The position numbers were made by a program, and so were the translations under genes. Below are positions 45,282 to 56,831 of a DNA stretch of 64,000 nucleotides, in pieces. The notes beneath the pieces are model-generated. The model made no database searches and had not been told where the DNA came from. It was given only the letters and a program-made list of their open reading frames with translations. Source of the stretch: Podospora pseudoanserina (taxonomy: Eukaryota; Ascomycota; Sordariomycetes; Sordariales; Podosporaceae); the NCBI RefSeq assembly GCF_035222485.1, contig NC_085925.1:2790001-2854000 (forward strand), written 5' to 3'. Within the stretch, counting starts at the first letter, position 1. Every line of letters begins with the position of its first letter.

Positions 45282-46751
45282 TCACTTCTTAAAAGCCTTC
45301 CTCTTCCCCTGTTTATTCCCATCGGCAATCTCCTCCTCCTCATCCTCCCAGTCCCCATCCTCCTCCATCTTCGAGTTGACCTGCTCCTCAGCATCCCCAG
45401 CCAACCCCTCGCTATCAAACCCCTTGTCATCCCCATCATACCCATACTCGTACAAATCACTATCGTAATCCTCCATATCCTCATCATCATCTTCTTCTTC
45501 CTCTTGCTGCCCCTTCTTCCCCTGCTGCTGTTGCTGCTTATTCGCCTCCTTGGCAGCCTTCTTCCTCTCCACATTCGCCTTCTGCTCCTTCTTCCTCGCC
45601 TCCTTATCCTTCCTCCTCTGCTCCCACTTCTTCTCCAGCTCCCTAATCTCCTCCCTTGTCTTGTGGACATACTCATGCCACATCACCTTGCCCGAGCACA
45701 GTCCTTCCTCCACCTTTGTCATGCGAAGCTTCATTCTCGGGCCGAGCTCGACTAACTTCACAGCCCGACGCTCAACATTGTCTTTACGCCCCGCGTCACC
45801 ATCCTCATCATCACTCCCGTCTTCATTTTGTGCTTGTCTTGGCTTGTTGGAACTGTGAACCTTCCTCGCCGACGTCTCGAGAACCTCCACCTCGGCGTCG
45901 GTTTCGTACTCGCTTCCTGACGTGTTATCCGTCTCGTACCCCGCGCCGTTTTCACCCCCAATCATAAACTCGGAAATGTCTTTTAGCTTCCCCAGGTTGG
46001 GCAGCTGCCCCTTCTTTGACTTGGACGACTTTAGCAGTTTCTCGGCGGCGTTTAACCTCCTCAGTGGCTTCGACAGGCCGACTGGTTTGGTGGTGATGGC
46101 GTAGTGGCGAAAGTTGACGATGAACGTCCCGTCGTCTTCGGAAGATTGCTCCCTGTTAAGAAGGAGGACGCGACGGATGGATTTGAGGGGGGTTCGTTGC
46201 GGGTTGATTGGGGGGAAGAGAGACTGGAAAGCGGTCGTGGTGAGGGACTCGAGGTGGCGGGGGACTTTGGAGGTGTGGTCCGAGTTGGGGTTGGTGAAGT
46301 TGTTCATGACTAGGAGGGGAGGGGTGATGTACTCTTTGCCGCCCCCCTTGGGGTGTCGCTGGGCTCGCCGGACGTCCTTTGTCAAAGAGTACTTTTCTAC
46401 GCGAAAGTGAAAGGTAGGGCCGCGGGGGGTGATGGCGAGGCGCATGTTGGTGTTGCCCGACTCGGAGCGGGAGAAGAGGAGGAGGTGGGAGACGCCGAGG
46501 GGGCCGCACATGGTCACGTAGTCGCGTAGGCGGTTGGCTTTGCGCTCTTTGAGGCGGGAGGCGGTGCCGGGTTCCATTACGCGCCGGACGTCGGCGGCAA
46601 GTTGGGAGATGCTGGTTCCTACTTCGCCGGCGCCCATGCGGATGACCATGGATTTCGGGTCTTTGGTGTTGATGTGGCCAGTGACGGCGGTGGGGGCGGC
46701 TGGGTTGTGAGAACCCAGGTGGGTTCTTCTCTTGGAGCGTTTCTTGGCCAT
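45282..46751 (-). CDS. SSF1: SSF1/Peter Pan-type Brix ribosome-biogenesis factor
   Basis: Single exon, 489 aa. Begins MAKKRSKRRTH, as in SSF1/PPAN. The Brix domain fills about residues 25-320 (KSMVIRMGAG, NRLRDYVTMCGPLGVSHLL, FHFRVEKYSL, PPLLVMNNF, FQSLFPPINPQ, RRVLLLNRE, FRHYAITTKPVGL). After it come FMIGGENG, GPRMKLRMTKVEEGL and GKVMWHEYVHKT, the hallmark end of the Ssf branch. The tail is Lys- then Asp/Glu-rich. The known role is nucleolar: assembly of pre-60S particles and processing of 27S pre-rRNA with Rpf1 and Rrp15-type partners. It is divergent to RRP3, 275 bases start to start. Confidence 0.95.
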   Translation of the reverse strand: MAKKRSKRRTHLGSHNPAAPTAVTGHINTKDPKSMVIRMGAGEVGTSISQLAADVRRVMEPGTASRLKERKANRLRDYVTMCGPLGVSHLLLFSRSESGNTNMRLAITPRGPTFHFRVEKYSLTKDVRRAQRHPKGGGKEYITPPLLVMNNFTNPNSDHTSKVPRHLESLTTTAFQSLFPPINPQRTPLKSIRRVLLLNREQSSEDDGTFIVNFRHYAITTKPVGLSKPLRRLNAAEKLLKSSKSKKGQLPNLGKLKDISEFMIGGENGAGYETDNTSGSEYETDAEVEVLETSARKVHSSNKPRQAQNEDGSDDEDGDAGRKDNVERRAVKLVELGPRMKLRMTKVEEGLCSGKVMWHEYVHKTREEIRELEKKWEQRRKDKEARKKEQKANVERKKAAKEANKQQQQQGKKGQQEEEEDDDEDMEDYDSDLYEYGYDGDDKGFDSEGLAGDAEEQVNSKMEEDGDWEDEEEEIADGNKQGKRKAFKK

Positions 46752-47026
46752 TGTGGTGGTGGTTGATGTGTTTTCTCTGGTTTCGTAGACAGAAAAATGT
46801 ATGATGGAGGAAGCTTTCGGCCTGCGGCAGCAAAACCAATTGATGCGCCAGAGCTTTGGCGGCGCGCAGAGAAAATTTCGGTGGGGCCTTTGCTTATCGG
46901 GACGCCCCACATGGCCGATAAGCCTGGAATTTTGGAAGATGGCTATGTAGTTCGACAGCTTCTGAAAGTCTATTTCACCGGACAAACACTTTCTTGTAAG
47001 GTTTGATTGTCCGAAACACCGTCAAA
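46752..47026. promoter_or_regulatory. Bidirectional SSF1/RRP3 promoter
   Basis: Shared by two ribosome-biogenesis genes. It holds a perfect 9-base inverted repeat, GCTTATCGG (46892-46900) and CCGATAAGC (46915-46923), each arm containing a GATA core. An AGAAAATTTC block (46870-46879) resembles the RRPE element of yeast ribosome-biogenesis promoters. Function of both is inferred. Confidence 0.6.
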
Positions 47027-48606
47027 ATGTCGTCAGTTAAGCGTAGAAAGATCTCCGACAACCCTTCCGCGGTGAAGAAAAAGAAGACCGAAGCACCCAA
47101 GCCCAAAATGACACCTGGGCCAGAACCCAGAATCGAAGATGCAGTATCTGAGGCCTCAGATGCCGAGGAGTCGACCACCCTTGACAATGAGAACGGGGAG
47201 GCTGCCCCAAAGACCTTCAAGGATCTCGTATGTTGGAATTGATGGTCTGCATAGTGTTTGAGTCTTCTGCTGACTTGTACCCAGGGCATCGTCGACTCCC
47301 TGTGCGAAGCATGCGACCGACTCGGATACAAGCAGCCAACCGCTATTCAGCAAGAGGCCATCCCACTTGCGCTTCAAGATCGCGACATCATTGGTATCGC
47401 CGAGACGGGTTCCGGAAAAACAGCCGCTTTTGCCCTTCCAATTCTTCAAGCTTTGCTCGACAAGCCCCAGCCCTTGTTCGCCCTCGTTCTTGCGCCGACA
47501 AGAGAACTTGCCGCCCAGATCGCCCAGTCCTTTGAAGCTCTCGGTTCCTTGATCAACCTCCGCTGCGCTCTTCTTCTTGGTGGTCTAGACATGGTACAGC
47601 AAGCTATCGCTCTCGGAAAGAAGCCTCACGTCGTCGTCGCAACCCCCGGTAGACTTCTCGACCATTTGGAAAAGACCAAGGGCTTCAGCTTGCGCAATCT
47701 TAGGTACTGCGTCATGGACGAAGCCGATCGCCTCCTCGACATGGACTTTGGCCCCATCCTCGAGAAGATCCTCAAGTTCCTCCCCCGCGAGCGCCGCACT
47801 TTTCTGTTCTCCGCCACCATGTCCAGCAAAGTCGAGTCCCTCCAGCGCGCCTCTCTCCGCGACCCCCTAAAGGTCAACGTCTCCACCTCCAAGTACCAAA
47901 CCGTCTCGACGCTCGTCTCGAACTACCTCTTCATCCCTCACATTCACAAGGACACGTATTTCATCTACCTCTGTAATGAATTCGCCGGCAAGACAATGAT
48001 CGTCTTTACCCGTACTGTTCTCGAGACGCAAAGAATTGCCATTCTGTTGCGCACTCTGGGCATGGGCGCTATCCCGCTCCACGGTGGCTTGTCTCAGTCA
48101 GCTCGTCTCGGTGCGCTGAGCAAGTTCCGCGCTGGAGCGAGGAATATTCTTGTGGCTACTGATGTTGCGGCTCGTGGTTTGGATATTCCCAATGTGGACT
48201 GTGTCATCAATTATGATTTGCCGCAGGATTCGAAGACATATATTCATCGGGTTGGTCGTACGGCTCGTGCGGGCAAGTCGGGGCATGCGTTGAGTATTGT
48301 GACGCAATAGTGAGTTATATCTCTCTACCTTGTGTTGACCTGAGAACTAACGTGAACAGTGACCTCGAAATCTGGACCCGCATCGAAGCCGCCCTCGGCA
48401 CCAAGCTCACCGAGTACGCTTACGAAAAGGACGAGGTGATGGTTTTTAAGGCCCGGGTGGAAGAGGCTCAACGGCACGCGAGAAATGAGATGAAGAACTT
48501 GATTGATGACCGGGGGAAGAAGGGGTCGGTGCTGAAGGGCCACAGGGGGAAGAAGAGGGGTGCACCCGGGTCTGGGAGGGATAATATGGATGCTGAGGAG
48601 GGTTGA
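47027..48606 (+). CDS. RRP3: DEAD-box RNA helicase RRP3 (DDX47)
   Basis: Exons 47027-47227, 47285-48309 and 48360-48606, 490 aa. A charged N-terminus is followed by all DEAD-box motifs: Q motif [18 protein letters not shown], Ia PTRELA, Ib [36 protein letters not shown] and [26 protein letters not shown] and [23 protein letters not shown] are typical of Rrp3/DDX47. The known role is 18S rRNA maturation in the nucleolus (early cleavages of the 35S pre-rRNA). The third exon is short and basic. Intron 2 falls right after the codons for ALSIVTQ, so retention would end the protein near there. Confidence 0.96.
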
Positions 48607-48865
48607 GAGGGCTCTGGAAGGTGGTGAATCTTTTTATTTTGTCTGGCATGTGCGGAGTTTGAAAAAGGGTTGTTATTTCTTGGGAATAGGGGCGGGGGTG
48701 AGTGGAGGATAGAGAGCGCCGGAGTGGGTATATACCATCTTGGGGAGTTTTACGTGTAATGAGGGCGCGCTGGGTTGGTGAATGAATACATTTGTATTAA
48801 CTTTGTCACGTCCATCCTATTTCTGTTGAGTTCATCCTGCCCTGAAATGTGCATGCTATTTGAAC

Positions 48866-51004
48866 TCACTGTCCCTCCTCCAACACCCTCGTCCAATCCC
48901 ACTTCCTCCACCTCTTTTTGAACCCCTCCACCCTCTCATCCCCCCTCGTCCACCTCCCCTGCTTCTTAATCACAGCGACATCAGCATCCAACATCCCCCC
49001 AATGACCTCCCTAGCAAACCCATCCCCCCTCGGCCAACTCGCGCTATCCTCCACCACATGCCCCAACCCCCCATCAAGCCCAAACCAAGCATGAAAATAC
49101 GGCATCTCCTTTGCAATGCTCTTCCGGAACGCCATCCTCCCAAACCCGGGCTCCTTGCTCTTTTTGAGAGTATCAATCACCTTTTTGTGCTGGGACCACT
49201 CCTCCCCCGCGCTCATCATCGCTTCCCTGAAAAATGCCGGTGCCGTATCCCCTAGTTCGTAAGGGATGGGGACAGCAACCATAGCGGCGTGCTGCCTGCG
49301 CTGCGGGTTCGCGGCATTTTCGTAAAAAATGACTTCTCGTCCTTGGTCGTGATACATCCTCGTCAGCGACTTCATGAAATTCCTCATCTCCTCCCACTCA
49401 TCATCGTCGCATTCAAGGAGATTTGTTCGATGCGACAAAGGGACGATGACGGCTCCGCCTTCCGCACCCGTCAGCTCCGGAGCCGGCGCCAAAGTGAGAT
49501 ACGTCCTCGTACCCAAAGAAACAACCGGTGCCACCGGCAAGTTCCCCGGCGGGTTCTTCTCCTCGTGATAACACAGCGGACAACTGTCCAATATCCGATT
49601 CAGCTTCTTGTACTCCGTCACAGCGATATTCTTCAAGCTCGAGTCAGTCTTGTGCACCCTCTTCGCCAATTTCTCCGCATTCTCATCCAGATACTCCAAA
49701 TCATTGTCGAACTTCCCATCCTTGGCGATCCTCTCCGCCAGACGCATCCCTTCCCCGCCGGCTTCGCCTTTTGTACGGCGCTCTTCGCGGACCATGTCGT
49801 CCAGCGTCATCTCGTCGTTTTCCACCACTGTGCCGCGCTCAAGACCCCGTTTGTTGGTTACTGGCTTTACTTCCCCTCTTGACCCGCCGGCCAAGAGGCG
49901 CGAGTGGGAGGCGTCGAGGACTATGGCGTTGCTGGTTGCCTGGCCTGACTGGAACGCCGCCATGGCAGAGTTGAATTCTGCTTCCAGCTTGGGCACGTCG
50001 GGGGAGTTGCGGAGTTTGGCCTTCATGAGCTGGGCGCGGAGGCGGTTGAGGGCTGATTGATCCATGGGAGGGGCCGGGGCAATTTTGTCTTCGATTGAGA
50101 CGCCTTGTTCGAGTTCGGCGGGGGGGTTGCTCAGGGACGGGAAGCCAGGGGGCGGTGGTGCCTTCTTTTGGCTGACGATTCTCTCCGCGTAGAGCTCCCC
50201 GGTTGGCTTCTCCTTGCCAACGTAGCCGCTTCCGTAGACCTTTCTCCTATCCACTTCAATCTTTTCCTCTCGCGCATCGTCAAATTCCCGGAGACTGCCA
50301 AAGCGCTCAATCGCGACTTCGTCCACTGACCGGCCGGTTTCCTCGGCGATGGTGTAGACAGCCTTGAGCTTCGTCATGCGCCATTGTGACCCGTCGTCGC
50401 CAAAGGTGTATCTGACCTCCCGCGGCTTGCCGGTCTTTGGCTCCTCTGCCGGCTTATTGCTCGCCTCTTCCAGGCCCCTGTTTAGTTCCCGATGATGCAA
50501 CACCCTCTTCGGCTCCTCCCTCACAGGCGAGGGACTTTTCCGTTTGTTACGCTGGACATAGTCAATATCCAGCGCAGACGGCGCCGTCATCCACGAGTCT
50601 CGGACCAATGACGACTTGGATTCACCCGGCGCGAGTTCCTCGTCTGGCAGTGGTAGGTCTTCTTTCGGGTCGGATGCTTTTAAATCCTTCGTGTCCTTCC
50701 CGCTGCGCCGGTGCCTGTCTCTGTCCCTGTCCCGGTCATCACCTCTATCCCGGTGTCGATGCCGCCTTGACTCGTCGTCCTCATCATCCCGGCGGTACCG
50801 CTTATGCCTGCGGCTCTCATCGTCTTGGTCGTCGCGTCGTCGTCTTCGATCGCTGTCTCTGTCGCGCTCTGTTGACCTGTCTCGTCTCGACTCTCGATGG
50901 TGGTGTCTATGTTTTCTGTCTCTGCGCTCCTCCTTTTCCTTTTGGCGCTCACGCTTGGCCCTTTCGGCAGCGAGAGACTTTTCAAAGTCTTCGAGGCTGT
51001 CCAT
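48866..51004 (-). CDS. CWF19-like pre-mRNA splicing factor
   Basis: Single exon, 712 aa, from ATG 51004 (MDSLEDFEKSLAAERAKRER). An extra 31 in-frame codons lie upstream from 51097 but do not look like protein. Residues 15-110 are Arg/Asp/Glu/His-rich (RDRDRD, RRRRRDD). The CwfJ N-terminal-like domain starts near residue 490 with CPLCYHEEKNPP, which supplies zinc-type Cys, then GAVIVPLSHRTN and IFYENAANPQRRQHAAM. The C-terminal CwfJ domain follows (YFHAWFGLDGGLGHVVED, FAREVIGGML). This is the CWF19/CWF19L2 family, linked to late spliceosome complexes and intron-lariat release. It is convergent to RRP3 with 259 bases between stops. Confidence 0.93.
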   Translation of the reverse strand: MDSLEDFEKSLAAERAKRERQKEKEERRDRKHRHHHRESRRDRSTERDRDSDRRRRRDDQDDESRRHKRYRRDDEDDESRRHRHRDRGDDRDRDRDRHRRSGKDTKDLKASDPKEDLPLPDEELAPGESKSSLVRDSWMTAPSALDIDYVQRNKRKSPSPVREEPKRVLHHRELNRGLEEASNKPAEEPKTGKPREVRYTFGDDGSQWRMTKLKAVYTIAEETGRSVDEVAIERFGSLREFDDAREEKIEVDRRKVYGSGYVGKEKPTGELYAERIVSQKKAPPPPGFPSLSNPPAELEQGVSIEDKIAPAPPMDQSALNRLRAQLMKAKLRNSPDVPKLEAEFNSAMAAFQSGQATSNAIVLDASHSRLLAGGSRGEVKPVTNKRGLERGTVVENDEMTLDDMVREERRTKGEAGGEGMRLAERIAKDGKFDNDLEYLDENAEKLAKRVHKTDSSLKNIAVTEYKKLNRILDSCPLCYHEEKNPPGNLPVAPVVSLGTRTYLTLAPAPELTGAEGGAVIVPLSHRTNLLECDDDEWEEMRNFMKSLTRMYHDQGREVIFYENAANPQRRQHAAMVAVPIPYELGDTAPAFFREAMMSAGEEWSQHKKVIDTLKKSKEPGFGRMAFRKSIAKEMPYFHAWFGLDGGLGHVVEDSASWPRGDGFAREVIGGMLDADVAVIKKQGRWTRGDERVEGFKKRWRKWDWTRVLEEGQ

Positions 51005-52758
51005 GTTCTGGGGTTGTTTGCTGGGGTTGATGGCGACGATGCATTGGAAATTTAAGAAGCCAGAGCCGCCAGTGACGTCGAGAACTGGGAGCTCCATTCA
51101 AATGTGCACCGTGCACGACGCTAGGATTATAGCGCCGATGCTTAGTGGGGTAGGGGTTGTACACCAGGGGTGCCCCACTGTTGACTTCACTTTTTGGTGG
51201 CATCCTCCCCCACTGAACTGCAACATATTGAGTTGAGCAACACAGAAGTTGGAGACACAGCGGCAGTGCTGAAAGTATGTGCCATATCCTCTCATCATCT
51301 CGGAAGTGAATAACAACTTCTGACCACCACTTTTCCCCATCTCAAAACAACTCCAACCTCCAAAGTGGCTGAGCAAAACGGGAAGTAACCCTTCCGTTCG
51401 GCAGAGCGCCCATGCCCAACCTTCAACCTGACGTTGCCTCCCGCTGTCAACCACCTGTGACTATCCGAGTTCATCTCTGTACCATTCCAAACCTTGTCTT
51501 CGCGTTGGTCTCGAGAGAAAAGGACGCTTATGACTAGCTTCATTGTCCCCAACTCATGGCCGCCATGTGGCTTTATCCTCCAACAATGGATAGTCCCCTT
51601 CTCTTTTTGTTTCCACGTTTCAGGAATATCACGAGATGGTCCAGTTGTGCTCTATTGTCTCCCCGTATTCCCAATTATTTGTCTTCCCGGCAATCTTCAT
51701 CATTGAGATAGACTTGTCAGTGTGCAAGGAAGTGCCTTGACCTAAAATCTCCGACAGACCGGTTTCCTTCCGGGCCCGCCCTAACGCGGCCATCCCATCC
51801 CATCTCAGCCTCTTCCTGTGTTTCCGGGATTGAAACGTGCCGGTGTTGTGTCTGTCTGTCCTGACCAAATCTGCCGACCAGCCAGGTGATCTGCTTGTGT
51901 ACTGTACCAAGTATCAAGCTTGCTAATACTCTCGAGCTGCGATGACTAATGTCTTTGCAGGAGTTAATCAGGATTTAATATAGCTACGGGGCGCGCTGTG
52001 TATACTCGGATCCGATAGAGCTTGCTATCTTCGGCTGTGAAGCTTGTATTTATTTAACATTGGTGTTATTTTCGCCCTGCGCAAGTTTGAGATTTGATAA
52101 TATTTGTTATTGCAAGCGTTTTATTGAAGCAGATCATAGCCTCAATAGCTATTCTAATCATAGTAGCTCCCTTAATTTTGAGTGGGAAGATATACTGCGT
52201 AAGCGCCGGTAGGAACGGCAACTACCTTGGTGTCCTGTCGTGTCGTATGCATCTCAGTGGCGGGCCGGGGGACAAGAACTCACCGCACCACCACACCATT
52301 CCCACCAAAAGCGGTTTCTCGGATTAAAATGGTCAAAAAATGGAGAGATTGTCTCTGTGCCACGAGGCGACCGCGGTGGAATTGCGTCACTGTCGTTATA
52401 CCGACATCTCTCGACGTAACTTCTCTTTCACACAGAACCGAGGGGTGATGATGACTGTCGTGAAATCAGGCAACAGGTGAGAAAATGTAATGTATTAACC
52501 ACAAAATTGAGAAGTGCCTATTCCCAGCCCGTAAATCCCCCAACAAGAAAAACAAAAACAAAATAAAAGATCCCAAAACGCCGACTTGCTTGTTCATTCC
52601 CATCATCAACCTTGATCCATCCATCCCACAAAAGAGCAAGAAAAAAAAAAGAAAAATACACCCCAGGGTATAACCTAACATCAATTCCTATATCCCATCC
52701 CATCCATCTTCAGCACCATTTTTATATCATTCAATCAAAACCACCCAGCTACACACCA
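51005..52758. other. Long intergenic region with an AT-rich patch
   Basis: 1.75 kb between the CWF19-like start and the 3' end of the DUF7053-type gene. The patch at about 51920-52200 is distinctly AT-rich with short repeated TAGCTATT/CATAGTAGCT phrases and no frame; it may be a mutated repeat relic. No gene is supported. Confidence 0.5.
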
Positions 52759-53224
52759 TCAATATCCATACCGCTGCTGCGTATACTGCTGCCCTTGCTG
52801 CTGCTGCTGCTGCTGCCCCCCACCCGGCTGCAAAGGCGAAGGAACCTTTGCGTAATCAGCCGGGTTATACGCCGCATAAGGCGACTTCTGAATCGAATCA
52901 TGCTTCCTCTGCCCCGTGTGATGCTCCTCATTCGTCTCCCTATGCGGCGCCAACTGCTGTTGCTGCCCTGGGTACCCCCCTTTCAGATCAGGGTTCGGAG
53001 ACGTGATGCTTGACTGATAACTCGCAGGGCGTGAACCTGCATTCGACCACTGGCCCTGCTGCGAGTGTGGACTGCCGTGGTTGGTGGGGGGGCGGTTTGG
53101 ATCAACTAATGACTCCCGGTTAGCTGAGCTCGGTGTGGGTTGCGGTGAAATCAATGGTGAATTAAATTTCGGGGTGCGCTGACCGTTGGCAAAGACAAAG
53201 TCGCCAGGCATTTCGACGGCAAAG

Positions 53225-53256
<32 letters not shown>

Positions 53257-54159
53257 GGTTTGGCCGGCCTCTACGCCGGGGAGTTCCTGGGGGCCGTTAT
53301 CATGGGGGATTTGCCCGTATTGGGGTGGTTGTTGCTGCTGTTGCTGGGCTGCTTGGATTTGCTGCTGGAGACCCCCCGGCCCTTGAGAGCCTGCCGTGCC
53401 GGGTCGTCCGTAGGGGTTGTGCACTGATGTGACTCTGGGGATTTGGTACGGCATTCTTGGTGAGTGCATCTGCGGCGGGGTGCTGCCGCCGTTGATAGAC
53501 GGTGAGTAGTGAAGACTGGAAGGAGACGGCAATGGTGATCGTACAGTGTTGCGTCTGTCGGCTGGGTTGAGCGTCTTCAGCTTTCCGTCCTCAATCATGG
53601 CTGACAGCACACCGGCATCCAGCAGCTCGGCCTTCTTGATCATCCTCTGCACCATTTCGGCCGACGCCTTCTTCATCTGAGACCTGACATAGCTGACCAT
53701 GGTGACGTTGCACTTGATTTCGATGTCCTCGCGGAGGTAGAGTCCGTCCGAAGGTACGCCTAATGCTTTGAGGCCAATCTCTGGCACCTCGGGGGGCTCG
53801 ACACCGGGTTGGTTACCCGCGATGCGATAGGTGCTGCGCATGTCGATATTCATGGGCGCGTAGACGTGTGTTTGAAGCCCCCAGGGCATATCGTGAAAGC
53901 AGCCGTTGAACTTGATAGTCGAGGATCCCATCTTGCCGATTCCAGGCACGAGCTGGAGGCGCTCCGTGATCTCATACCAAGTCGAGTAATACTCATCGGT
54001 CTCGGCATTTTGAGGCGCCGCGATGGGCTTGTGGTCGATAACCAGCGGGTTGAGCGTGATGACTTCTGAATGGGAATGAAGAATATCAATGGCGAGTTGG
54101 CGGGGGATAAAGCCCGGGATGGGCGTGATGACGGTGAAGGTGTCCTTCTTCCGCAACAT
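52759..54159 (-). CDS. DUF7053-type protein with Gln/Asn-rich tail
   Basis: Single exon, 466 aa. The first 175 residues are folded: FTVITPIPGFIPRQLAIDILHSHSEVITLNP, DEYYSTWYEITERLQLVPG, FNGCFHDMPWGLQTHVYAPMNIDMR. This pattern (WYEITxRL, CFHDxPxGLQTHVYAP) is the fungal domain known as DUF7053, of unknown function with a lipid-binding-like (SRPBCC-style) feel; the last point is inference. A helical bridge KASAEMVQRMIKKAELLD follows. The rest is low-complexity: Pro/Ser, several Gln runs, 11 Asn in a row, and a Gly/Gln-rich end. Such tails are common in fungal regulators and condensates but prove nothing. No catalytic motif is visible. Confidence 0.8.
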
Positions 54160-55290
54160 GGCGAATGAGTTGGTCCTGAACTCTTACGGTTGTATGAGAG
54201 AATAAAAGTTGGATATACAGTTCGCGATGGTGATGTGAGCGATTACCCGTTCCAGGTTGTTAGTTCTGGGGGATGTAGAATGAAAAACTAGAATAAAGCT
54301 GTCAGGTCGGCATGGGATATGGGGTAGGAGTGCTAAAAATGGTACAACAAAGAAGCTGTGGTAGTATCAAAGAAGGGAGAGGACGTGGGAAGCGGGTTGA
54401 TCGGATGGGACCTGGGGTTTCTTGAACAAACGGCTGGGCTCTGGGCGGCCCTCGCTGTGAGTGGTTGAAGCTGCAAGACTGTTGGTCGCTCCCTGCTGGG
54501 CAGATGGGACCGGGACGTCTGTTCAGCCCAAAGAGGCCAGCCCAAAGCCTCCAGTCGCTCCATTCCCCCGCCAAGTGACAAGGTCAATCAACCATCTGGG
54601 CTGGGACTCGGAGACCCTTTGTTCCGGAGAGCCGTCCAGCACGATGACGTGAGACGGACAGCCGCGCCTCTTGTACGTACTACTTAATCGAGTAGTTTGC
54701 CATGCTGCTCTTTATCACTGCCCTCCTCTGCATCCTCTACATCCTCTATATCCTCTACATCCTGTGATGAAGTAATGAGACATGCACAAAAGCTCAGTCC
54801 TCCGTATGGGTAACCTGAGACAAGCTGGTGGTTTTGATCGCTGGTCAAGCTCTTTAGTGTGAGAACCGTTAATGCTGTTGGGTCCACTTGATCCAAACGT
54901 GGAGGCCTTGGGTTTTTGAATGTTTGCCATGTGCGAGGAACCAGTGCACTGTCTTCCATGCCCGTGTAACCGAAAGTTGGGAGACGTGTCGCCAGCCCTT
55001 TTGTCAAGAGGCATATAGCTCATGTCGGTGGTGAGCATGAGCCCTCTGTTGGTGATATAAGTGATAGATTCTGATAGGTCCCGAGTATCTGATACCCACG
55101 GACACAAGGGACACTGACTGTTGACATTTCCATGCATCCATGCCGGGCTGGAGGCTCTACAGTGGGGCACACAGTGAATTTAGCGTTGCGGTGGAAGCCT
55201 TCCCAAGTTTTGTTTGCCCCACCATGCTCGGAACCCCGCCGTCGGTTTGATTCTGTCACCATCCCAAAAACAACCAACCATACCACAACA
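54160..55290. promoter_or_regulatory. Divergent intergenic region
   Basis: 1.1 kb between the DUF7053-type gene (minus) and GPN1 (plus). A 9-base tandem repeat (CATCCTCTA-like, four copies, 54730-54766) is the only structure seen. No gene. Confidence 0.5.
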
Positions 55291-56534
55291 ATGGCATCGA
55301 CATCAGCAGACCCGGCGCAAACGCCAGAGACCAAGCCCCCCGTCGCCATCGTGGTGATTGGCATGGCAGGTTCGTGATGTGCGCCTCCGTTCCTTTCCCA
55401 CCCTTCCACTAATCCAACATGACAGGCTCGGGCAAGACGACCTTCATGCAGAGAATCAACGCCTACCTCCACGAGAAGAAACAACCACCATACGTCATGA
55501 ACCTCGATCCTGCCATCACCCACTCCCCCTTCCAGGCCAACATCGACATTCGCGACTCGGTCAACTACAAGAAGGTGATGGAAGAGTACAAGCTTGGCCC
55601 AAACGGAGGCATCATGACGTCTCTGAATCTCTTCGCCACAAAGGTTGACCAAGTCATGGGGATTCTCGAGAAGCGCGCCAAGCCCAACCCAGACAACCCT
55701 GCCCAAAAGCCCATCGATAAGATCCTCGTCGATACGCCCGGTCAGATCGAAGTGTTTGTCTGGTCAGCTTCGGGCACAATTCTTCTGGAGTCGCTCGCAT
55801 CATCGTTCCCCACCGTCATCGCCTACGTAATCGACACCCCGCGCACGAGCTCAACGTCGACCTTTATGAGCAACATGCTTTATGCCTGCAGTATTCTCTA
55901 CAAGATGAAGCTGCCCATGATCTTGGTGTTCAACAAGGCCGACGCGAAGGACCCATCCTTTGCCAAGGAGTGGATGACGGACTACGAAGCCTTCCAGGCT
56001 GCTCTTGCCGAGGATGAGAACAGCAATGCCTTTGGTGGTGTAGAGGGAGGGGACGGTGCTGGGAGCGGGTATATGGGCGGTCTTATCAACAGTATGAGCC
56101 TGATGCTCGAGGAGTTCTACTCTCACCTCAGCGTCGTCGGCGTCAGTTCGCTCCTCGGTACTGGTATCGATGAATTCTTTGAGGCCGTTGCGGAAAAGGC
56201 AGAGGAGTTCAAGAAGGACTACCAGCCAGAACTGGACCGGAGGCGCGACGAGCGGGAGAAGAACAAGGAGAAGCAGCGCGAAAAGCAGCTTGCCAAGATG
56301 ATGACTGACATGAACATGGGCGACTCATCCATGTCCAAGGCTGTGGCCGATCTCAAGGCTGGCGACGAGGACAAGAAGGACGCCCCGACTCTGAGCTCTG
56401 ACGAAGACGATGACGATATCGACGTTGACGAGGATGACCGAGAAGGGCTGCAAGCTAGATACTCGGCCGCCATGCAGTCGGACTCTGTTGAGACGGATGC
56501 TAGCTTCGCAAAGTATATTTACTCTCAGCGCTAG
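55291..56534 (+). CDS. GPN-loop GTPase GPN1/NPA3
   Basis: Exons 55291-55369 and 55426-56534, 395 aa. The 56-base intron cuts the P-loop: VVIGMAG then [10 protein letters not shown]. Other signatures are MNLDPA (switch I), [14 protein letters not shown] with the GPN loop, DTPGQIEVF (G3), VFNKAD (G4) and a conserved GTGIDEFF. The C-terminus is charged, then acidic ([15 protein letters not shown]), as in GPN1/Npa3. Known role: a cytoplasmic GTPase needed to assemble and import RNA polymerase II. Convergent to RPB12, a subunit of that enzyme, 297 bases apart; a functional reason for that adjacency is not shown. Confidence 0.95.
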
Positions 56535-56831
56535 GCGCACATGTGTAAAAGAGACTGGGCAGTGGGAGGAATAAAGGGTATATTTAGCATTTGACTCGGC
56601 GTTTAGACATGATACCAGGGCGTTTTTGGTAGCGGAAAAAGACGAAATTAAGTTTTCATGACCAGACTATATTCTGTTCCTGTCCAATGTATCCCCAACG
56701 CCATGATGTGCAAAATGCTGTTCCTGCCACCGAGCCTTAGCCATCCCCTCGTAAGGTATTATCTACGGCAGCTCCATCTTTATGTTCCTCAATCCCATTT
56801 TAGTTTTCGTTCGCCTGAGTGTACGAATCGA

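Noticed and set aside
51920-52200. Intact transposon
   Set aside because: No terminal repeats, target duplication or transposase frame found; only an AT-rich patch.
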